Positions 8,570 through 14,326 of a stretch of DNA of 17,993 nt are shown here, one piece after another (position 1 is the first letter of the stretch; every line of letters begins with the position of its first letter). Made by a program: the position numbers and the translations under genes. The stretch is from NCBI GenBank assembly GCA_937877165.1, contig CALEFO010000102.1, positions 1 to 17,993 of the forward strand, written 5' to 3'. This DNA comes from an uncultured Lachnospiraceae bacterium (lineage in GTDB: Bacteria; Bacillota; Clostridia; Lachnospirales; Lachnospiraceae). Below the pieces are notes generated by a model. That model had not been told where the DNA came from. It saw nothing but the letters and a program-made list of their open reading frames with translations, and made no database searches.

Positions 8570-10408
8570 TCAGGCTTCGCTCTTCTCTTCCGTCTTCGTC
8601 ACCTTGATGTGCAGCTCTTCCAGCTGATGCTCCGTAACCTCGGAAGGAGCGCCCATCATGACATCCTGCGCGTTCTTGTTCATCGGGAAAGCAATGATCT
8701 CGCGGATGGAGTCCTCTCCCGCAAGGAGCATAACCATGCGGTCCACACCGGGAGCAATCCCCGCGTGCGGCGGTGCACCATAGCAGAATGCGTTGTACAT
8801 AGCAGGAAACTTCTTCTTCACGTCCTCTTCGCCGAGACGAACCATCTCAAACGCCTTCACCATGATCTCCGGATCATGGTTCCGGACTGCTCCGGAGGAA
8901 AGCTCCACGCCGTTGCAGACAAGATCGTACTGATCCGCCGTGATGGAAAGCGGATCAATCTCGCCGCGCTCAGCTGCAAGAAGGGTTTCCAGACCACCGG
9001 ACGGCATGGAGAAGGGATTGTGACAGAATTCCAGCTCGCCGCTCTCCTCGCCAATCTCATACATCGGGAAATCAACAATCCAGCAGAACGCGTACTGCTC
9101 CTTATCCATGTGGCCGGGAACCGCAGCCCCCAGCGTCTTGACAAGGACACCAGCCGTCTTCTGCGCCGCCGTCTTCTTTCCTGCTGCAACACCGACAAAA
9201 TCGCCCGGCTTCAGTCCGAGAGCCTCGACTACCTTGTCCTTGATGGGTGCAACAAACTTGGAGATGCCGCCGACCAGCTCGCCGTTCTCATCCATACGGA
9301 ACCAGTACGGCTTGCTCCCTGCCTGCACTTCCACATCAGCAAGGGTCTTGTCGATGAACTTTCGGGTTCCCTCGAAGCCGGATACCACAACGGCCTTGAT
9401 GACAACCTTTGTTTCCTCGGATCCCGTCACCTCTCCGTTCTCGTTCGTAAGCTCTTTCTTTGTTGCAAACGGGCCGAAGCCGCAGTCGGCAAGGACGCCG
9501 GTGACATCCTGAACCGTCAGGTCAATCCGAAGGTCCGGCTTGTCCGAACCGTATTTCTCCATGGCCTCATTGTACGGAATACGCACAAACGGAGCGCTGC
9601 TCGCGCGGTTGTAGGTGCCGTATTTTGCAAAAATCGGAGGAAGCACATCCTCAAGGACTGCAAAAACATCCTCCTGGGTTGCAAAGGCCATTTCCATATC
9701 CAGCTGATAGAACTCTCCCGGGGAGCGGTCTCCTCTTGCATCCTCATCGCGGAAGCACGGCGCAATCTGGAAATAGCGGTCAAATCCCGCCGTCATCAGA
9801 AGCTGCTTGAATTGCTGCGGTGCCTGCGGAAGCGCATAGAACTCTCCCGGGTGCTTTCTTGCGGGAACCAGATAGTCTCTCGCACCTTCCGGGGACGAAG
9901 CGGTCAGAATCGGCGTTGTGATCTCCATGAAGCCGTGCTCCGTCATGGCCTTGCGAAGGGCTGCGACTACATTGCAGCGAAGAACGATATTCTTCTTGAC
10001 CTCGGGATTGCGAAGATCAAGGTAGCGGTACTTCAGCCGGACCTGCTCATCGGCCTCACGGCTGTGATTGATTTCAAACGGAAGGTTCGAATAGCGGCAG
10101 CGCCCGAGAACTGCAACGCTCTCTGGCACGACCTCGATCTCACCGGTGGGCTGCTTGGGGTTTTTCGAGCTTCTCTCTCGGACCGTTCCCTTTACGGTAA
10201 TCGTCGATTCCTTGGTGATGGCCTTAAACTGGTTCATCATGTCTTCGCTCTCGACCACGATCTGCGTCGTGCCGTAGAAATCACGAAGAACAGCAAAGCC
10301 GAGATTGGCAGAAACCACGCGAAGGTTTTCCAGCCATCCGGACAGCTGAACCTGTTTGCCGGCGTCACCGATGCGGAGTTCTCCGCAGGTATGAGTACGT
10401 GACTGCAT
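8570..10408 (-). CDS. aspS: Aspartyl-tRNA synthetase (alphaproteobacterial-like sequence class)
   Basis: AspRS is a class II enzyme that charges tRNA-Asp with aspartate. The 612-residue protein has the N-terminal OB-fold (about 1-105), motif 1 (EADEQVRLKYRYLDLR, 118-133), motif 2 (FRDEDARGDRSPGEFYQ, 219-235), the bacterial GAD insertion (about 300-425) and motif 3 (GIAPGVDRMVMLL, 550-562). The anticodon-loop part of the OB-fold reads GWLENLRVVSANLGFAVLRD (24-43), unlike the usual GWVxRRRDLGxxIFIDLRD. FCHNPFSMPSGG (461-472) and VELSSGAVRNHDPEIM (501-516) also resemble alphaproteobacterial enzymes. ATG 10408 follows GGGAGG (10416-10421) at ideal spacing; a TTG 21 bp upstream would overlap hisS and is less likely. 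Whether it also charges tRNA-Asn cannot be decided here. Confidence 0.95.
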   Translation of the reverse strand: MQSRTHTCGELRIGDAGKQVQLSGWLENLRVVSANLGFAVLRDFYGTTQIVVESEDMMNQFKAITKESTITVKGTVRERSSKNPKQPTGEIEVVPESVAVLGRCRYSNLPFEINHSREADEQVRLKYRYLDLRNPEVKKNIVLRCNVVAALRKAMTEHGFMEITTPILTASSPEGARDYLVPARKHPGEFYALPQAPQQFKQLLMTAGFDRYFQIAPCFRDEDARGDRSPGEFYQLDMEMAFATQEDVFAVLEDVLPPIFAKYGTYNRASSAPFVRIPYNEAMEKYGSDKPDLRIDLTVQDVTGVLADCGFGPFATKKELTNENGEVTGSEETKVVIKAVVVSGFEGTRKFIDKTLADVEVQAGSKPYWFRMDENGELVGGISKFVAPIKDKVVEALGLKPGDFVGVAAGKKTAAQKTAGVLVKTLGAAVPGHMDKEQYAFCWIVDFPMYEIGEESGELEFCHNPFSMPSGGLETLLAAERGEIDPLSITADQYDLVCNGVELSSGAVRNHDPEIMVKAFEMVRLGEEDVKKKFPAMYNAFCYGAPPHAGIAPGVDRMVMLLAGEDSIREIIAFPMNKNAQDVMMGAPSEVTEHQLEELHIKVTKTEEKSEA

Positions 10409-10410
10409 CT

Positions 10411-11676
10411 TTATACCTCCCTGAGACAATTTGCATAGAATTCTTCAAAGGACGCGTAGCCCTGTTTTTCCAGCTGCTGCTTCTGGAACTTCTTGTTCTT
10501 GTTCATCCGGACAACCAGAACCGATTTGCCCGCCGCACGTTCCTTCTGCGCCTTCTCAATGGCCTCCTTCAGACGGTCTGTCGGAAGATTCTTCTCCAGA
10601 AGGAAGGCAACCTTCTCTCCCTTTCCGGGAACCTGGAAGCCCTGCTCCAGAAGAATCAGAATGATCCGTTCAAAGCCGATAGAGAAGCCGCAGGCCGGAA
10701 CATCCTTGCCAGTGAACTTGCCGACCATGCCGTCGTACCGTCCGCCGCCGCCTGCACTGATGCCGAGCTCCGGCATCGCGATTTCGAAAATCGTTCCGGT
10801 GTAATAGCTCATGCCGCGGACAATCGTGGGGTCAAAGACCATCTTAAAGTCCGCCTGCTTCGTCGCCTCAACGGTCTGGATCGTCTCGCGGAGGTTCGGA
10901 ATAACATCCTCCTCGATGACACCGGAAAGCTTCTCCTCCAGAAATCCAAGCGGATCCTCCGAAGCATTCAGGCCCTCGAACAGGTTCCTGTACTGTGCCG
11001 CAGACTCCTCGCCAAAGCCGCTCTCGATCAGTTCCTTCTGCACACCGTCCAGACCGATCTTGTCCATCTTGTCGAGCGTGATGAAGACCTCGTCAAACCG
11101 TTCCTCAGGGAAGCCGCAGCTCTTCGCCATGGCCTTCAGAATACGGCGCTCATTGATGCGAATCTGGAAATTCTGAAAGCCAAGCCGTCCCAGTGTTGTG
11201 GTCGTTGCGAGAATCAGTTCGATCTCAGCAAGGTTCGTCGGCTCTCCGATGATGTCGATATCGCACTGCATGAACTGGCGGTAGCGTCCCTTCTGCGGGC
11301 GATCCGCTCTCCAGACATTTCCCATCTGCAGGGCCTTGAACGGCATCGGCAGCTCGTTTTCATGATTGGAAAAATAACGGACCAGCGGAACCGTAAGGTC
11401 GTAGCGCAGACCTCCGTCCACAAGATCCGCTTCACTCTTCGCCTCATTCAGGCGAAGCTTCTCACCGCGCTTTAAAATCTTGAAAATCAGCTTCTCATTG
11501 TCTCCGCCGGATTTCGATGTCAGGTTTTCAATGTTCTCCACGCAGGGGGTCTCAATGCCCTGAAATCCGAACTCTGCATAGGTTTTCTTGATGACCGAGA
11601 TGCAGTAGTCGCGGATTTCCATTTCTGCCGGCATCACGTCCTTCATTCCGGTAACCGGTTTTTTCGTTAGTGCCAT
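10411..11676 (-). CDS. hisS: Histidyl-tRNA synthetase (atypical class, short C-terminal domain)
   Basis: HisRS charges tRNA-His with histidine. The 421-residue protein shows motif 2 as VWRADRPQKGRYRQFMQCDI (121-140), HisA as RGMSYYTGTIFE (287-298), HisB as SAGGGGRYDG (307-316) and motif 3 as GFSIGFERI (330-338). RYDLTVPLVRY (91-101) replaces the usual bacterial LRPEGTAxxVR; this form is typical of eukaryotic and some alphaproteobacterial and Bacteroidetes enzymes. The anticodon-binding region after residue 355 has only about 66 residues, against about 95 in E. coli. ATG 11676 has GAGGA eight bases upstream. The same frame is open to an ATG at 11838, but that stretch includes the promoter -10 and the structured leader. 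The hisS stop lies inside the aspS Shine-Dalgarno spacer, 2 nt before its ATG, so the two are coupled. Confidence 0.95.
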   Translation of the reverse strand: MALTKKPVTGMKDVMPAEMEIRDYCISVIKKTYAEFGFQGIETPCVENIENLTSKSGGDNEKLIFKILKRGEKLRLNEAKSEADLVDGGLRYDLTVPLVRYFSNHENELPMPFKALQMGNVWRADRPQKGRYRQFMQCDIDIIGEPTNLAEIELILATTTTLGRLGFQNFQIRINERRILKAMAKSCGFPEERFDEVFITLDKMDKIGLDGVQKELIESGFGEESAAQYRNLFEGLNASEDPLGFLEEKLSGVIEEDVIPNLRETIQTVEATKQADFKMVFDPTIVRGMSYYTGTIFEIAMPELGISAGGGGRYDGMVGKFTGKDVPACGFSIGFERIILILLEQGFQVPGKGEKVAFLLEKNLPTDRLKEAIEKAQKERAAGKSVLVVRMNKNKKFQKQQLEKQGYASFEEFYANCLREV

Positions 11677-11791
11677 AATGCATGTCCTCATATTAAAATA
11701 AAATACTGTTCCGCACCTCATCTCGAATTCTCTCTGCGGATCCGAGATGCGGCTGGTCAGGAGTCCTTCGGACTTTGGCCGCGTGCTGAAC
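11677..11791 (-). promoter_or_regulatory. Structured hisS-aspS mRNA leader, candidate attenuator
   Basis: The leader between the predicted transcription start and hisS can fold in two exclusive ways. Early helix: GCGGC with GCCGC (plus coordinates 11778-11782 and 11749-11753), enclosing a short hairpin AGTCC-GAA-GGACT (11762-11774). Late helix: CCGCA plus TCTCG with CGAGA plus TGCGG (11743-11752 with 11711-11725, one 5-nt bulge), followed on the minus strand by a T-rich stretch, TATTTTATTTT. The two helices share bases 11749-11752, as in a terminator/antiterminator switch. There is no T-box sequence and no histidine-rich leader peptide. The triggering ligand, if any, is unknown. Confidence 0.5.
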
Positions 11792-11797
11792 AGATAG

Positions 11798-11826
11798 ATC
11801 ATACACTCATTTTCCCGCGGTTTCAA
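11798..11826 (-). promoter_or_regulatory. Sigma-A-type promoter for hisS-aspS
   Basis: On the minus strand a -35 TTGAAA (plus coordinates 11821-11826) and a -10 TATGAT (11798-11803) are separated by exactly 17 nt. It lies just past the hypE stop, so hisS-aspS can be transcribed independently of the hydrogenase genes. Transcription should start near 11791. Confidence 0.75.
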
Positions 11827-11838
11827 CGCCTTCCGCAT

Positions 11839-12870
11839 TCAGCAGATGCGCGGAAGTCCCTCTCCGTAGAGGGGCCCTGCAATTCTTCTTCCGCCGATTC
11901 CGGTCCGGATAAGGAGCGCAGGTCTTTCTCCTGCTGCCGCATCCGGCTCTGAAACCCTACCGATTTCTTCTGCATGTTCACCGTAGCGGCAGGACCGGAT
12001 GATCGCCAGGGCCCGGCCTGCATCCTCCCTGTCCACGAGGCACACCATTTTTCCCTCGTTTCCCATATAGAGTGGATCAAGACCCAGTATTCCGCAGAAT
12101 GCCTTCACATCCTGGCTGATCGGGAGCTTTTCCTCCTCCAGCGTAATGATCTTGCGGGAGGCTCCTGCAAACTCATTCAGCACCGTCGCAAGCCCCCCTC
12201 TTGTGACATCGCGCATCTCGTGAATCCGGATTTCTTCCGCCAGAAGCCTTCCCACCATTTCCCCGAGCGGCGCATTGTCACTCTGAATCCGGTTCTCCAG
12301 ATTCATGCGCTTCCCGAGAATGGCTGCATGATGATCTCCGAGATTTCCGGAGACAATGACCGCGTCGCCCTCCTGAATACAGGCAGGGGACAGCTCCCTC
12401 CGGTTCTTTGGAAGAAAGCCGACTCCCGCCGTGTTGATCACAAGTCCTCCTCCCGGTCCGGAGTGATTCTCCACCACCTTGGTATCGCCCGCAACAATTG
12501 AAACCCCCGCCTCCTTCGCGGTTTCCGCCATGGAGTGCACGATTCGTTTCAGCTGCGAAAGGCCAAGCCCCTCCTCCAGAATAAAACCGCAGGTAAGGTA
12601 GCGCGGCACGGCTGTGCTCATCAGAAGGTCATTCACCGTCCCGCAGACGCAGAGCCTCCCGATATCACCTCCCGGGAACTCCACCGGCGTCACGACAAAC
12701 GAATCTGTCGTCATGGCGATTTGCCCGCTCCCGGAGCCTGGAACCAGCGTGGAATCCTCCATCTGTGACAAATACGGATTCTGAAACTCCTTTTCAAAAA
12801 TCTCTCCGATCAGCCTTCCCGTAGCCTCTCCGCCGCTTCCGTGAGCCATTGTAATGCGTTCTTCGCTCAT
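11839..12870 (-). CDS. hypE: Hydrogenase maturation protein HypE (thiocarboxamide dehydratase)
   Basis: HypE accepts a carbamoyl group from HypF on its C-terminal cysteine and dehydrates it with ATP to a thiocyanate, the source of the CN ligands of the [NiFe] site. The 343-residue protein has the PurM/SelD-type ATP-binding fold: AHGSGGEATGRLI near the N-terminus, then TTDSFVVTPVEFPGGDIGRL, VAGDTKVVE and MRDVTRGGLATVLNEF. It ends in LPRIC, so the essential terminal cysteine is present. SelD is excluded by this ending and by the neighbours. ATG 12870 starts the conserved region; a GTG at 12882 has a better-spaced AAAGGA and would add four residues. It lies 36 bp after hypD and is the last gene of the ech-hyp run. 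Confidence 0.96.
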   Translation of the reverse strand: MSEERITMAHGSGGEATGRLIGEIFEKEFQNPYLSQMEDSTLVPGSGSGQIAMTTDSFVVTPVEFPGGDIGRLCVCGTVNDLLMSTAVPRYLTCGFILEEGLGLSQLKRIVHSMAETAKEAGVSIVAGDTKVVENHSGPGGGLVINTAGVGFLPKNRRELSPACIQEGDAVIVSGNLGDHHAAILGKRMNLENRIQSDNAPLGEMVGRLLAEEIRIHEMRDVTRGGLATVLNEFAGASRKIITLEEEKLPISQDVKAFCGILGLDPLYMGNEGKMVCLVDREDAGRALAIIRSCRYGEHAEEIGRVSEPDAAAGERPALLIRTGIGGRRIAGPLYGEGLPRIC

Positions 12871-12906
12871 ATCCGATCGCACTCCCGTCCTTTCGCAAAT
12901 AATTCT

Positions 12907-13956
12907 TCACCTTCCAATATAGAAGTTGTAGCAGCTTCCCTCCTGCGACACCATACAAGAGCCGTGCGGCGAGGACGGCGTGCACACCTTTCCGAACAGT
13001 GGGCACTCCGTCGGCCGGATCCTCCCCATCAGTACCTCCGGGCAGCGGCACCCATCCGCAACCTGATCCTTCGTAAGTCCCGATGATCCCGCGTCAAAAA
13101 AAGCATATTCCGGCCGCAGGAGCTTCCCGGAGTGCGGAATGATTCCCATTCCGCGCCAGGCGGCATCCGCCGTACAAAAGAACTCGTCCACAGCCTCCTC
13201 TGCCTTCGGATTTCCTTCCTCCCGAACCACCTCCGGATAGAAATTCCAGACGCCTCCGCGGCCTCTTTCCCGGACGAGCCCGTAGATCGCAGCAAGAAGC
13301 TCCTTTCCCTCAAAGCCGGACACAATGAAAGGAAGTCCTGTTTCTTCTGCAATTTTTCGGTATTCCGAAAGTCCCGTCACCGCGCACACGTGCCCTGGTG
13401 CAATAAAACCGGTAATCGGGGTCCGTCCCTTCGTCTTTTCGTTATTCCGGCAGAGCCACCGGATCACCTCCGGCATGGTCTTAAGAGAGGTCAGAAGGCG
13501 CACATTGGAAAGGTTTCTTTGCAGTGCTTCCTTCATCAAAACCGCATAAACCGGCATCGTGGTCTCGAACCCGACTGCCGCGAACACAAATCGCTGTCCC
13601 TTGTCTTTTTTTGCTGCATCCAGCATCTCCATCGGCGAGTACACCATCTGCACATGGCCGCCGATGGACTTTGCTTCGGCAAGGCTCATTTTCGAACCTC
13701 GGACCCGGAGAAGATCTCCGAATGCGGCCACCGTCGTATGGTCTTCAAGGCAGAGCTCCACCAGACGGTCAATGTAAGACGTCACCGTCACACAGACGGG
13801 ACATCCGGGCCCGGAGACCAGCTGGATTCCATCCGGCAGAAGGGAAGGGATCCCGTTTTTAACAATGGATGCCGTATGCGTGCCGCAGACCTCCATCAGT
13901 CTGCAGGCCGGGCCGTCATAGGTTCTCAATGCTTCCAGCATTCGTTCCAGATTCAT
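12907..13956 (-). CDS. hypD: Hydrogenase maturation protein HypD (iron-sulfur scaffold)
   Basis: HypD works with HypC as the scaffold on which the Fe(CN)2CO group is built. The 349-residue protein has the conserved MEVCGTHT (C24), SGPGCPVC (C52, C55) and GFETTMP motifs. Its C-terminal cysteine cluster (GCRCPEVLMG, TECPLFGKVC, HGSCMVSQEGSC) is expected to hold a [4Fe-4S] cluster. The length matches the family. Its ATG overlaps the hypC stop as ATGA, so the two partner proteins are translationally coupled. Confidence 0.97.
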   Translation of the reverse strand: MNLERMLEALRTYDGPACRLMEVCGTHTASIVKNGIPSLLPDGIQLVSGPGCPVCVTVTSYIDRLVELCLEDHTTVAAFGDLLRVRGSKMSLAEAKSIGGHVQMVYSPMEMLDAAKKDKGQRFVFAAVGFETTMPVYAVLMKEALQRNLSNVRLLTSLKTMPEVIRWLCRNNEKTKGRTPITGFIAPGHVCAVTGLSEYRKIAEETGLPFIVSGFEGKELLAAIYGLVRERGRGGVWNFYPEVVREEGNPKAEEAVDEFFCTADAAWRGMGIIPHSGKLLRPEYAFFDAGSSGLTKDQVADGCRCPEVLMGRIRPTECPLFGKVCTPSSPHGSCMVSQEGSCYNFYIGR

Positions 13957-14243
13957 GCATCCTGCTCCCCGGTCTTTTCCCGTAGCTTTCTTTTCTCACG
14001 ACGCCGGGGGACCGCCGTTTCCTGCTCCATCGCTTCAATCTCCGCGAAAATCTCATCCATCGCGTCTGCGTCTTCCTTCTTCAATACCTGCAGCACACAG
14101 CCCGCATGTACGAGAACCCGGTCCTGTTCCTTGACCGGAAGAAAGCCGGTCTGAACCTCTGTTCTTGTCCCGGAGAAATCCACCAGCGCCTTCTTCCCAT
14201 TCTCCAAAAGCTCAATCACCGTTCCCGGATAAGCCACACACAT
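13953..14243 (-). CDS. hypC: Hydrogenase maturation chaperone HypC
   Basis: HypC is the small chaperone that binds HypD and then the hydrogenase large-subunit precursor, passing on the Fe(CN)2CO unit. The 96-residue protein begins MCVAYPGTVIE, with the essential C2, and contains DFSGTRTEVQTG and VLVHAGCVLQVL with the conserved His of the HAG motif. The core ends near residue 72. A further 24 residues, very rich in Arg, Lys and Glu (PRRREKRKLREK), extend beyond the usual HypC length. The ribosome binding site is weak (GAGAG about 7 nt before ATG). It lies 83 bp after hypF. Confidence 0.95.
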   Translation of the reverse strand: MCVAYPGTVIELLENGKKALVDFSGTRTEVQTGFLPVKEQDRVLVHAGCVLQVLKKEDADAMDEIFAEIEAMEQETAVPRRREKRKLREKTGEQDA

Positions 14244-14287
14244 ATTGCACTCTCTACTTTCTATCTTCTATAAAATATGGATTCATG

Positions 14288-14311
14288 CCGGATGCTCCCG
14301 GTGCATTCCGG
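14288..14311 (-). other. Hairpin in the hypF-hypC gap
   Basis: CCGG-ATGC and GCAT-CCGG pair as an 8-bp stem with one bulged base and a 7-nt loop, in the only sizeable gap within the hyp genes. No U-tract follows directly on the minus strand, so it is more likely an mRNA processing or stability element, or chance, than a strong terminator. Confidence 0.35.
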
Positions 14312-14326
14312 TCAGAGCAGGCCGTC

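Noticed and set aside
8609..10402. A 597-codon open frame on the plus strand opposite aspS
   Set aside because: It mirrors aspS exactly, shows no domain and is explained by codon bias of the real gene.
11677..11791. T-box riboswitch upstream of hisS
   Set aside because: No AGGGTGGNACCGCG-type sequence is present and the leader is much shorter than a T-box.
11677..11838. Longer hisS start (ATG 11838) adding 54 residues
   Set aside because: The extension lacks homology to HisRS, spans the promoter -10 and the structured leader, and ATG 11676 has a proper Shine-Dalgarno. An open frame of this length can arise by chance.
11839..12870. SelD (selenophosphate synthetase) instead of HypE
   Set aside because: The folds are related, but the protein ends in the HypE-specific RIC and sits with hypC, hypD and hypF; no Cys/Sec of the SelD N-terminal loop is seen.
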